From Prevotella sp. E13-27 (GTDB taxonomy: Bacteria; Bacteroidota; Bacteroidia; Bacteroidales; Bacteroidaceae), in contig NZ_JALPSC010000002.1 in the NCBI RefSeq assembly GCF_023217965.1, positions 62,001 through 126,000 on the forward strand: DNA of 64,000 nucleotides. Reading direction: 5' to 3'. Positions 47,830-56,045 of this stretch are shown one piece after another (within the stretch, counting starts at the first letter, position 1; each line of letters starts with the position of its first letter). Position numbers and translations under genes: made by a program. The notes beneath the pieces were generated by a model. It was not told where the DNA came from, did not search any database, and was given only the letters and a program-made list of their open reading frames with translations.

Positions 47830-50511
47830 TTAGAGTTTTGCCATCTCTAAGACTTTATCTACAGCTGCACTCAGACCGTCGGCATTCTTACCGCCAGCCT
47901 GTGCGAAATGAGGCTGACCGCCGCCACCGCCCTGTATGAGTTTGGCAGCCTCGCGAACCATCTGACCGGCGTTGAGTCCGTGCTCGCTGACCATGTCGTC
48001 ACTCAGCATGATGGTGAGCTGAGGCTTCTGGTTCTCGTGTGAACCGATAACGCAGAGCAGTGAGCCGTCAACTGCAGCGCGAACCTTGAATGCCAGATCC
48101 TTGGCTGCGGCAGGTGCCATTGGAATAACTTTGCTGATAACTGTTATACCATTGACGGTGCGAGCTGTCTCGACAAGCTTCTTGGCAGCTGTCTCGATGG
48201 CTTGCGCTTGGAATGACTCTATCTCCTTCTTCATATGGTCGTGCTCCTCAATATATTTTTGGATGACGCCCTGAAGATCCTTGGCGTTGTTGAAGAATGA
48301 CTTCACAGCTTTCAGCGTGTCCTCAAGGGTGTAGAGCAGTTCCTCACACTCCTTGCCGGTCTTGGCTTCAATACGGCGGATGCCTGCGGCAACAGAGCTT
48401 TCGGAGATGATCTTGAAGAAGCCGATGCGACCTGTTGATGTGGCATGGATACCGCCGCAGAGCTCGCATGAAGGACCAAAGCGCATGACGCGCACCTTGT
48501 CACCATATTTCTCACCGAAGAGTGCTATGGCACCGAGCTTCTTTGCCTCTTCCATAGGCATGTCACGATGCTCGTCGCGTGGAAGGTCCTGACGAATCAT
48601 GTCGTTGACCATGCGTTCCACCTCGCGTAGCTGCTCGTCAGTGACCTTCTCGAAGTGAGAAAAGTCGAAGCGCAGAGTGTCGGGGCTAACAAATGAGCCT
48701 TTCTGCTCCACATGATCGCCAAGCACCTGCTTCAAGGCATAGTCGAGCAGGTGGGTTGCTGTGTGGTTGGCAGCAGAAGCATCGCGCTTGTCTGTATCGA
48801 CACATGCCATGAATGGAGCCGATGGATCCTTTGGCATCTGCTTAACGATGTGAACGGTCTGGCCGTTCTCACGCTTAGAGTCGATGACGTCGATAGTCTC
48901 TGTCTCAGAAACAAGAACACCCTGGTCGCCTACCTGACCACCCATCTCTCCGTAGAAAGGAGTGGCAGACAGTACTACTTCGTAGAACTCGTTCTTCTTC
49001 TGGGTTACCTTGCGGTAGCGAAGAATCTCACATTCGTATTCGGTATAGTCATAACCGACGAACTGCTGCTCGCCAGCCTTAAGCTCTACCCAGTCGCTGT
49101 TTTCAACAGCTGCTGCGTTGCGGGCACGCTCCTTCTGCTTCTGCATCTCGACATCGAACTGTTTCTCGTTGACAGTGAAGCCGTTCTCGCGACAGATAAG
49201 CTCGGTGAGGTCGAGAGGGAAGCCATAGGTGTCGAACAGACGGAATGCCTGAACGCCGTCAAGCTCTGTCTTACCCTCAGCTTTAAGCTGCTCCATTGCC
49301 TTGTCAAGAAGGGCGATACCCTTGTCGAGAGTGCGCAGGAACGAGTCTTCCTCTTCCTTCATCACCTTGGCGATGAGCTGCTGCTGTGCCTTCAGCTCTG
49401 GGAAAGCGTCGCCCATCTCCTCAACGAGGGTAGGCAGGAGCTTGAAGAGGAATGCCTCTTTCTGTCCAAGGAATGTGTAGGCATAGCGGACAGCACGGCG
49501 CAGTATGCGGCGGATTACATAGCCTGCCTTTGCGTTAGATGGCAGCTGACCGTCGGCAATAGAGAATGCTACTGCACGCAGGTGGTCGGCACAAACGCGC
49601 ATGGCAACGTTTATCTGCTCCTGGCTGGAGTTGCTAGTTTCACTAGTTGTACTAGTTTGACTAGCTTCCTCCTCGAAGGTGGTATATTTCAGTCCTGTTA
49701 TCTGCTGCTCAGCCTTGATGATGGGCTGGAATACGTCGGTATCGTAGTTTGAGTGCTTGCCCTGCATCATGCGAACAAGGCGCTCGAAGCCCATGCCGGT
49801 ATCTATGACGTTCATTGAGAGCTTCTCAAGAGAACCGTCAGCCTTACGGTTGAACTGCATGAAAACGAGGTTCCATATCTCGATGACCTGTGGGTCGTCC
49901 TGGTTCACTAACTCACGACCGGTCTTGCCAGAAGCTGCCTTCTGCTCAGGTGTGCGAGAGTCAACATGAATCTCTGAGCAGGGACCGCAGGGACCTGTGT
50001 CGCCCATCTCCCAGAAGTTGTCGTGCTTGTTGCCGTTGATGATATGGTCTTCAGGAACATGCTTTGCCCAGTACTTCGCTGCCTCATCGTCGCGAGGAAT
50101 GTTCTCTTCGGGAGAACCTTCGAATACTGTGACGTAAAGATCTTCGGGGTTCAGCTTCAGCACGTCAACAAGATACTCCCATGCCATGTCGATGGCTCCC
50201 TCCTTGAAGTAGTCGCCAAACGACCAGTTGCCGAGCATCTCGAACATAGTGTGGTGGTATGTGTCGTGACCTACCTCTTCCAGATCATTGTGTTTACCAC
50301 TTACACGCAGACACTTCTGGGTGTCGGCGCGGCGGCGTGGCTCTGGGTCACGAGTGCCGAGGATAATATCTTTCCATTGGTTCATGCCTGCGTTGGTGAA
50401 CATCAGCGTAGGGTCATCCTTGATTACCATTGGTGCAGAAGGCACAATGGCATGTCCTTTCGACTCGAAAAATTTCTTGTAAGAGTCGCGGATTTCTTTT
50501 GCGGTCATCAT
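47830..50511 (-). CDS. alaS: Alanyl-tRNA synthetase
   Basis: 893 residues with full domain order: class II catalytic core (about 1-255, [40 protein letters not shown]), tRNA recognition helices (about 290-460), editing domain with zinc ligands ([12 protein letters not shown] about 585, [13 protein letters not shown] about 688) and a C-terminal DHHA1 domain ending [13 protein letters not shown]. The stretch [13 protein letters not shown] (about residues 283-295), just before the conserved [17 protein letters not shown], is encoded by a 9-bp tandem repeat and looks like an insertion. Divergent from a MerR gene; minus-strand promoter box TAACTTTG at 50542-50549. Confidence 0.95.
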   Translation of the reverse strand: MMTAKEIRDSYKKFFESKGHAIVPSAPMVIKDDPTLMFTNAGMNQWKDIILGTRDPEPRRRADTQKCLRVSGKHNDLEEVGHDTYHHTMFEMLGNWSFGDYFKEGAIDMAWEYLVDVLKLNPEDLYVTVFEGSPEENIPRDDEAAKYWAKHVPEDHIINGNKHDNFWEMGDTGPCGPCSEIHVDSRTPEQKAASGKTGRELVNQDDPQVIEIWNLVFMQFNRKADGSLEKLSMNVIDTGMGFERLVRMMQGKHSNYDTDVFQPIIKAEQQITGLKYTTFEEEASQTSTTSETSNSSQEQINVAMRVCADHLRAVAFSIADGQLPSNAKAGYVIRRILRRAVRYAYTFLGQKEAFLFKLLPTLVEEMGDAFPELKAQQQLIAKVMKEEEDSFLRTLDKGIALLDKAMEQLKAEGKTELDGVQAFRLFDTYGFPLDLTELICRENGFTVNEKQFDVEMQKQKERARNAAAVENSDWVELKAGEQQFVGYDYTEYECEILRYRKVTQKKNEFYEVVLSATPFYGEMGGQVGDQGVLVSETETIDVIDSKRENGQTVHIVKQMPKDPSAPFMACVDTDKRDASAANHTATHLLDYALKQVLGDHVEQKGSFVSPDTLRFDFSHFEKVTDEQLREVERMVNDMIRQDLPRDEHRDMPMEEAKKLGAIALFGEKYGDKVRVMRFGPSCELCGGIHATSTGRIGFFKIISESSVAAGIRRIEAKTGKECEELLYTLEDTLKAVKSFFNNAKDLQGVIQKYIEEHDHMKKEIESFQAQAIETAAKKLVETARTVNGITVISKVIPMAPAAAKDLAFKVRAAVDGSLLCVIGSHENQKPQLTIMLSDDMVSEHGLNAGQMVREAAKLIQGGGGGQPHFAQAGGKNADGLSAAVDKVLEMAKL
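49631..49668. repeat. 9-bp tandem repeat inside alaS
   Basis: Four imperfect units CTAGT(C/A/G)(A/C)AA read in frame as repeated T-S-x tripeptides ([12 protein letters not shown]). Confidence 0.7.
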
Positions 50512-50541
50512 CTTTTATTATATTTTTTGTAAAAAACGCTG

Positions 50542-50601
50542 CAAAGTTACGATATTTTATGCAAAAAAGAACGTTTTTTCTACCTATTATTATTAACTTT
50601 G
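50542..50601. promoter_or_regulatory. Divergent promoters of alaS and the MerR gene
   Basis: Minus strand TAACTTTG (CAAAGTTA at 50542-50549), plus strand TAACTTTG at 50594-50601, 18 bases before the MerR ATG. Confidence 0.6.
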
Positions 50602-50618
50602 CACAAAATTCTTGTTAT

Positions 50619-50969
50619 ATGGCACTTAATCTGAATAAAAATCTGAAACTCTACTATTCCATAAAGGAAGTGGCAGAGATGTTTGGCGTTAATGAGAGTA
50701 CGTTGCGCTATTGGGAAACAGAGTTTCCTTATCTGAAGCCAAAGACAATGAGCAGCAACAAGGTGCGTCAGTATTCTGAGAAGGATATTGAGCAGATTAA
50801 GTTGATATATAACCTTGTAAAGGTGCGTGGCTTCAAGCTTGCAGCAGCCAAGAAGATGATTAATGCCAACCGCGACGGCGCAGAGAAACGCGCAGAGGTT
50901 CTTGACCGTCTTATTGACGTGCGTGACGATCTGCAAGCCCTCAAGCGCGAGATAGATAGTCTGCAGTAG
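50619..50969 (+). CDS. MerR family transcriptional regulator
   Basis: 116 residues from the ATG at 50619, chosen because the promoter box ends at 50601. The frame is open further upstream but that part overlaps alaS in antisense. Winged HTH of the MerR type: LYYSIKEVAEMFGVNESTLR, then YWETEFPYLKPKTMSSNKVR and QYSEKDIEQIKLIYNLVK. A helix (AEVLDRLIDVRDDLQALKRE) ends the protein as the dimerisation coiled coil. There is no metal or drug-binding extension. The family is conserved next to alaS in Bacteroidota as far as I recall; target unknown. Confidence 0.85.
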   Translation: MALNLNKNLKLYYSIKEVAEMFGVNESTLRYWETEFPYLKPKTMSSNKVRQYSEKDIEQIKLIYNLVKVRGFKLAAAKKMINANRDGAEKRAEVLDRLIDVRDDLQALKREIDSLQ

Positions 50970-50996
50970 TTGTCAGACAAGGTGGGCTATCCTTTC

Positions 50997-52157
50997 TTAT
51001 AAGTTTTTCTTAAAGAACTCCAATACTCGCTGTTGAGCCTTCAGCGGACATGCGTGAGAAATGTCCCATAGCTCAGTTTCCAGTTTTTCGTCAGCACCCT
51101 GACTCTTCCATGTATCGTGCATTATCCGGAAGGCTTTTTCCACACCAGCTACAGGGAAGAGCTTGTCCTGGCTGCCATTGATGAAGAGCATAGGCTTTGG
51201 ACATGCTATCGATGCCACATGAGGATAGTCCATCCATCGCCGTAAGCCTGGCAGGCAGTTGGCAAAGCCTCCATTCTCCGTGCGCTTATACTTAAATGAC
51301 ATCTGCTCGTCTGTTGTTACCATCCAGCAGACGGCAGCACCTGCCTTTATGCGGCTGCTGAGAGCAGAGAGCATCCATGAACGATAGGCACCCATGGAGA
51401 GTCCCATGCAGCCAACGCGTTTTTCATCTACCTCAGGCATCATGGCGAGGAAGTCAGTGCCAGTAATGTCATCGTAGGTCATATAAGCGCTGAGGTCTAT
51501 GCCATACATCATCATGTTTCCTGCAATCATGTCGTATTTGTCGCGGCGCGGTCCCTCCTGCTGTCCACGCTCACCCCACATCGGTGCGTCGGCAGAGAAC
51601 ACTACATAACCGTTTTTTGCCAAGAAGTCACCAACGAACTGTCCGTCGTATAGCGCCTCCACCCATTCTTGTGCGTCCTTCTTGACAAGAGAGTCCTCAC
51701 ACTCCAACGGACGAATCATCTTTTCCTTTCCAATGAACAGGTGAGCGCCGTGGTCGTGTAACAGGTTTATTGCAGGAAACGGACCTTTGCCATCAGGTAT
51801 GAGCACATAGGCAGGCACGGTATAGTATCGTGACAGTTGTATCTCAATCTTCCTTGCCTTGTAACCATCGCGCTGCTCTTCGCATAAAATCTTACTGCTC
51901 ATGCCGCCTTCCGCTGGGGCAGGGGGAGGTGTGAGCATGCAGTCAAACACTTTTTGTCTTGCAGCCTCTTTCCAGGCATTGAACGGAAGAGTGCTGTTCT
52001 CCCATGCCAGAGGATAAGTGAGATCTTTCAGAAGAGAATCGGCATATACCGGCAGATTCCGCTTGAACTCATATTTCGCTCGCTGCTGTGCGCTGACAGA
52101 CATGAAAATGCTGGTGGCAAACAGTGTGGTAATCAGTGCTATTGCTCGTGCAGTCAT
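50997..52157 (-). CDS. Secreted alpha/beta hydrolase, acetyl esterase-like
   Basis: 386 residues, signal peptide ALITTLFATSIFMSVSAQ. Nucleophile elbow GCMGLSMGAYRSW (about residue 240), aspartate in INGSQDKLFPV (about 325) and histidine in DISHACP (about 362). The segment PAINLLHDHGAHLFIGKEKM (about 130) is typical of PF12715-like abhydrolases, dienelactone-hydrolase relatives found in polysaccharide loci. It is followed by the pectin methylesterase gene on the same strand (36-base gap), so deacetylation of pectin is a reasonable guess. Confidence 0.78.
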   Translation of the reverse strand: MTARAIALITTLFATSIFMSVSAQQRAKYEFKRNLPVYADSLLKDLTYPLAWENSTLPFNAWKEAARQKVFDCMLTPPPAPAEGGMSSKILCEEQRDGYKARKIEIQLSRYYTVPAYVLIPDGKGPFPAINLLHDHGAHLFIGKEKMIRPLECEDSLVKKDAQEWVEALYDGQFVGDFLAKNGYVVFSADAPMWGERGQQEGPRRDKYDMIAGNMMMYGIDLSAYMTYDDITGTDFLAMMPEVDEKRVGCMGLSMGAYRSWMLSALSSRIKAGAAVCWMVTTDEQMSFKYKRTENGGFANCLPGLRRWMDYPHVASIACPKPMLFINGSQDKLFPVAGVEKAFRIMHDTWKSQGADEKLETELWDISHACPLKAQQRVLEFFKKNL

Positions 52158-52193
52158 CGTGATGGGAGGTGATGTGGTGATAAGTATCTTTTC

Positions 52194-53216
52194 TTAAAAA
52201 GGTTTCCAGCCATCGTTGCGCTGGAAGACGTTCTCTATGGTTATTGCTTTGGCCTCTTTCTTTGATAGCTGACGGCTCCAAGTAACGCGCTTCGATGTGT
52301 CGGAACCATCGCCTGTGTTCTCAAACTCAAGATAACGGGCGGTCTGCTCGCGATGCTTCTCCCAGTTGTGCCAGCCTTCAGGACGAATCTGTGCAGGAAG
52401 AGTGCAGCGCATGAAGAGGGTATAGCCGTAGTCGCGCCATGGACGTCCTAAGTAAAGCTTCGAGACATTGTCGGCAGCAGTAACTGTGCATTCGTTGAAC
52501 ACATAACCAAAGGCAACATCCTGTGGCGTTGAGGCAGCGGTGATGTATGAGTTTATCTTACAGTGGATGGTGCATTTCTCAAACCATGCTGTAGAAGGAC
52601 CGAAGATGAAGTCGGTGGTGCCTTCTATGTAACAATGGTCGAACAGAAGGCGTGTGTTTGCCAAACCTGTATAGACTGTATCCTGATTGCCAAGGAAACG
52701 GCAGTTGATGAACTTCAGACGGTCGCCTTGTGTGTGCAGTGCCACTGCCTGACCCAGTCGGGCGGCATTATTTTCTATGGTGATGTTTTTCAGGGTGATG
52801 TCGTTAGCATCGATTCTTAATGTGAATGAGCGGAATGTTCCCAGTTTCGGACGATTGCCCATGGCTTTGAGCTGCTGGTTAAGCTCTGCAGGCCAGTTGC
52901 TGTCGTTCATCACAATGTTTGCGTGGTCATCCCATGTTATGATGGTCTCGTTGCAGTCTTCGCCGCATATCTCAATGTTTTGCAGCCATTGAGGAATGAT
53001 GAGCTTTTCCTTATATGTGCCTTTCTTTACAAAGATAACCTTGTGGTAGTCCATGAAGGCACGACACACCTCAATGGCTTCGCCTACGGTTCGGAACTGT
53101 CCTGTGCCGTCGCGTGAAACGACAATTGTGTCTGGATTGTCAAATGGCGATGCGGCTTGTATCCGTGATAGCGGGAGGAAGGTGAACAGCAGAATGAAAT
53201 ATAAAATCTTCTTCAT
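52194..53216 (-). CDS. Pectin methylesterase, CE8
   Basis: 340 residues from the ATG at 53216 (MKKILYFILLFTFLPLSRIQ is the signal peptide; an in-frame ATG at 53243 lies outside it). Right-handed beta-helix enzyme with pectinesterase motifs: DGTGQFRTVGEAIE, IKKGTYKEKL-type strand, GQAVALHTQGDRLKFINC (about 165), GNQDTVY (oxyanion, about 186), the catalytic aspartate in YIEGTTDFIFG (about 208), and LGRPWRDYGY (about 268, substrate arginine). It removes methyl esters from homogalacturonan outside the cytosol and likely works with the adjacent esterase. Confidence 0.92.
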   Translation of the reverse strand: MKKILYFILLFTFLPLSRIQAASPFDNPDTIVVSRDGTGQFRTVGEAIEVCRAFMDYHKVIFVKKGTYKEKLIIPQWLQNIEICGEDCNETIITWDDHANIVMNDSNWPAELNQQLKAMGNRPKLGTFRSFTLRIDANDITLKNITIENNAARLGQAVALHTQGDRLKFINCRFLGNQDTVYTGLANTRLLFDHCYIEGTTDFIFGPSTAWFEKCTIHCKINSYITAASTPQDVAFGYVFNECTVTAADNVSKLYLGRPWRDYGYTLFMRCTLPAQIRPEGWHNWEKHREQTARYLEFENTGDGSDTSKRVTWSRQLSKKEAKAITIENVFQRNDGWKPF

Positions 53217-53241
53217 TTTTTTTATTGTTTTTGTTAAAGTC

Positions 53242-53351
53242 AATTGTTGTTTATACTAAAGTTAAGGAGCGTTTAGGCTAAACACCAAGAGCGTTTTTAC
53301 TAAACACTAGGAGCGTTTAGCCTAAACGCAACAAGTGTTTATACTAAAGGT
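53242..53351. repeat. Five 22-bp tandem palindromic repeats
   Basis: Units at 53242, 53264, 53286, 53308 and 53330. The best unit contains GCGTTTAGCCTAAACGC, a perfect inverted repeat. The array fills the gap between the S9 peptidase and CE8 genes, and its last unit overlaps the peptidase stop codon (TAG at 53344-53346). It is related to 830-895. Confidence 0.8.
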
Positions 53352-55788
53352 TCTTTTTCGGGTAGAGAGCGTCCCACCATGATGAGTCGCCTTTGAGCCA
53401 TTTCTGGAACCAGGCCATCTGTGTGGCGAGCCATTTCTCGCGTTTGCGGTAGTCGAGAATGTGATGGTTTTCACCTTTAACCTCAACAAGAGCTACCTCG
53501 CGTCCGAGAAGCTTCAGAGCTGTGAACATCTGCAGACTCTCAATGATTGGCACGTTTGTATCATCTGTTCCGTGGAGGAGCAGTAGGGGAGTGTGAATCT
53601 TGTCGGCATTGAAGAGGGGTGACTGTTCAACATACAGCTTGCGATGGCTCCAGGGATAGCTCTCGGCCATTGAAACCTCACTATAGTTATATCCCCAATA
53701 GCCTTCGCCCCAGTAGCTGGTGTGATTGGCAATGCCTGCATGAGAGACTGCAGCAGCGAAGATGTCTGTCTGTGTCTGTAGGTACTGCGTCATGAAACCA
53801 CCGTAAGAAGCTCCCATGCATCCAATCTTTGACGCGTCAATGAACTGATGTTCCTTGCATATCTGCTTTGTGCCTTCGATGATGTCCTCAGCTGGTCCGT
53901 GGCCTGCGGTATTGACATGGCGTGAAGCCCACTCCTGTCCGAAGCCCGTGGCACCACTCGGCTGGAGGATATATGCCACATAGCCCAGCGAGTTCCAGTA
54001 CTGAGGTGCATAAGGCGACTCGAAATAGCGGGAAACGGGTGAGCATCCACCATAATAATATACTATCATGGGGTATTTCTTCGTAGCATCGAAGTCTTTA
54101 GGCAGATACAGACGACCATAGACGGTGTCGCCGCGTGAGTTGGTGAAGTTCCAGTCCTTGCATGTGCCCAGTTCAGCATCGCCAAGGGCTGTATGTCCGT
54201 CGAAAAGCCTTATCTGCTTCATGGCGCTCTTTCCTTTTGCTGTGTATGCCAGGTATGCCGAAGCAGGCGCCATGGTCTCGTAGCTGAGATAACAAATCTG
54301 GTTGGAATTGTTAGCTACATCAAAGCGATAGGCGTAGTCGCCGGCAATTTCAAGCTGTGTTATCTTTCCGTTTGATGGGTTCAGTTGGTAGAGTCTGACA
54401 TAGTCGCGGTCCTCTGCGGAGAAGAAAATCATGTTACTCTCATTTGCCCATGTCACATTAGTTATAGATGGGTTGAAATCCTTTGTCAATGGGGTGACCG
54501 CTTTTGTGGCTATGTCAAAGAGAAACAGCTCTTTCTCAATCATGTTTGGTATGACGCTGGCAGGTAGCTGGCATCCAATCCTGTTGAATGCTTCAGGCGT
54601 GCCTGTGACTAACAGTTGCTTTCCATCGGGCGAGAAGTGGAACGAACCAAGAAAACCTTCGCCCTTAATGATTGTGTCGGCCTTTAGAGTGGTGAGGTCG
54701 AGGATGGTTACATCTACAACCTCTGTGGGACGGCGCGACAGACGCGAATAAGACGAGCCAATGAGTAGCTTCTTTCCGTCGGCAGAGATGTCGTGTAGAT
54801 ATTGGCTGTGCGAGCCAAAGGTTAGACGCTGACAGAGTCCTGATGCGAGATCATATCGCTGAAGGAAACTACGCTTGCGCCATCCTGGCTGACGATCGTC
54901 CATCTCAAGAACCTCGAAAACTTCTTCGTCTTCCTTCGGGCCGTCTTCCTCACCAGTGATGATGAGATAGTCTTCGGTTGGGCTTAATGCATAGTAGCCA
55001 CTTGGCAGATCATAGGCCAAACGCGTGCGCTCGCCACTCAGCGCGTCAACCTTGTAGAGAACTCGTTTGTCGCCTTCCCATACCTCTTCTATATATGCAC
55101 AGCTTTTCGGCATCCATGTCACATTTTGTGTCAGAGTGCGCACGAGCTGACCTTTCTTCGTGTCACGCAGCTCATATTCCCAACGACTCTTTCCGCCACG
55201 CTCAGTTGTCTGAAATGATAATGTTACAAACGCGCCGTCGGCCGATATGTTGATGCCGCGGACGCGACGCCCGTCGGTAAGGTCGTGGACCATATAGGGA
55301 TGACGCTTGTCGAGAGTGTAGTTGATGGCGCTTGGTGCGTCGATGGTTACTTTTATAGAATCAGTGTCGCTCGGCTCGGCGAGAAACTTTATTGCAATAG
55401 TGTGATGTTCTGGTGCCAACTTTAGTTCTCCAGAACTCTCTGTTCCGTCAATAAACAACTTGTATTTCTTAGCACCATTCACAGACAGTTTTCCTTTCAG
55501 GTAGCTTGTATTGTTGATGTAGAACGATAGTATGCCGACGCCCTTCTGCTCGGGTAATGATGGGAGAAGCGCACCATTATAGGTTGTTGTAGAAGCTGAT
55601 GTGAGACGGAGTCCATTTAGAATGGAAGTGTCATCGAAATGCTTTCCGTTAAGGTCGGCGGTATCGGCGCAGACAGGGGCGCTGACTGCAAACGGACCAG
55701 TAAGGTTGAATTCTTTTACTTCCGTTTCATGTTGGGAAATAGCCAACAGAGGAAGCATGGATAAGCATAAAAAAGCTGCCTTTTTCAT
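53344..55788 (-). CDS. S9 family prolyl oligopeptidase / dipeptidyl peptidase IV-like
   Basis: 814 residues, signal peptide MKKAAFLCLSMLPLLAISQ. The middle is a beta-propeller (about 190-530, repeats such as FHFSPDGKQLLVTGTPE and ISADGKKLLIGSSYSR). The catalytic alpha/beta domain is at about 560-800: serine in GCMGASYGGFMTQY (about 653), aspartate in LLHGTDDTNVP (about 736) and histidine in KGENHHILDYRKR (about 770). Exported serine peptidase that releases dipeptides or cuts after proline. Minus-strand promoter box TATCTTTG at 55821-55828. Confidence 0.92.
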   Translation of the reverse strand: MKKAAFLCLSMLPLLAISQHETEVKEFNLTGPFAVSAPVCADTADLNGKHFDDTSILNGLRLTSASTTTYNGALLPSLPEQKGVGILSFYINNTSYLKGKLSVNGAKKYKLFIDGTESSGELKLAPEHHTIAIKFLAEPSDTDSIKVTIDAPSAINYTLDKRHPYMVHDLTDGRRVRGINISADGAFVTLSFQTTERGGKSRWEYELRDTKKGQLVRTLTQNVTWMPKSCAYIEEVWEGDKRVLYKVDALSGERTRLAYDLPSGYYALSPTEDYLIITGEEDGPKEDEEVFEVLEMDDRQPGWRKRSFLQRYDLASGLCQRLTFGSHSQYLHDISADGKKLLIGSSYSRLSRRPTEVVDVTILDLTTLKADTIIKGEGFLGSFHFSPDGKQLLVTGTPEAFNRIGCQLPASVIPNMIEKELFLFDIATKAVTPLTKDFNPSITNVTWANESNMIFFSAEDRDYVRLYQLNPSNGKITQLEIAGDYAYRFDVANNSNQICYLSYETMAPASAYLAYTAKGKSAMKQIRLFDGHTALGDAELGTCKDWNFTNSRGDTVYGRLYLPKDFDATKKYPMIVYYYGGCSPVSRYFESPYAPQYWNSLGYVAYILQPSGATGFGQEWASRHVNTAGHGPAEDIIEGTKQICKEHQFIDASKIGCMGASYGGFMTQYLQTQTDIFAAAVSHAGIANHTSYWGEGYWGYNYSEVSMAESYPWSHRKLYVEQSPLFNADKIHTPLLLLHGTDDTNVPIIESLQMFTALKLLGREVALVEVKGENHHILDYRKREKWLATQMAWFQKWLKGDSSWWDALYPKKNL

Positions 55789-55924
55789 ATTTGATAAATT
55801 TGTTTTAGTTTTTCAGAATGCAAAGATAAAGAAAATTTATTCAGTGTTAAAAGCTTTTCGTGATGGGGTGATTTTTTTTATAAATTTTTTACAAACAGAT
55901 TATGCAGAATTGTAAATAATATTG

Positions 55925-56007
55925 TACCTTTGCAAGCGAATAAGTTTTCCGAATCGGGAAACTTTTTAAATGCGGTAAAATGAAAAGTTGTCCAAAACGG
56001 AAAACTT
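55925..56007 (+). promoter_or_regulatory. nrdDG promoter and twin palindromes in the leader
   Basis: TACCTTTG at 55925-55932. Two 23-bp palindromes follow: AAGTTTTCC-GAATC-GGGAAACTT at 55942-55964 and AAGTTGTCC-AAAAC-GGAAAACTT at 55985-56007. Each has one mismatch, and they are 43 bases (about four turns) apart. A 14-codon open frame (55980-56024) overlaps the second. Confidence 0.65.
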
Positions 56008-56045
56008 TTTCAATAAGACGATAACTGAAAGCAATACATAACAAC

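Noticed and set aside
48712..49752. Open frame of about 345 codons on the plus strand inside alaS
   Set aside because: Antisense shadow; the alanyl-tRNA synthetase motifs on the minus strand are unambiguous.
51900..51945. Pro-rich segment TPPPAPAEGG in the esterase-like hydrolase as a fourth in-frame repeat
   Set aside because: The DNA resembles the CTCACCCCCAG repeat only partly and forms no clear palindrome; it could be an ordinary loop.
53242..53351. Array looked at as a possible CRISPR
   Set aside because: Units are contiguous 22-mers with no spacers and no cas genes nearby; it is a tandem repeat.
55980..56024. 14-codon frame MKSCPKRKTFSIRR as an nrdD leader peptide
   Set aside because: It overlaps one of the palindromes, and no terminator or alternative pairing was found, so there is no support for attenuation.
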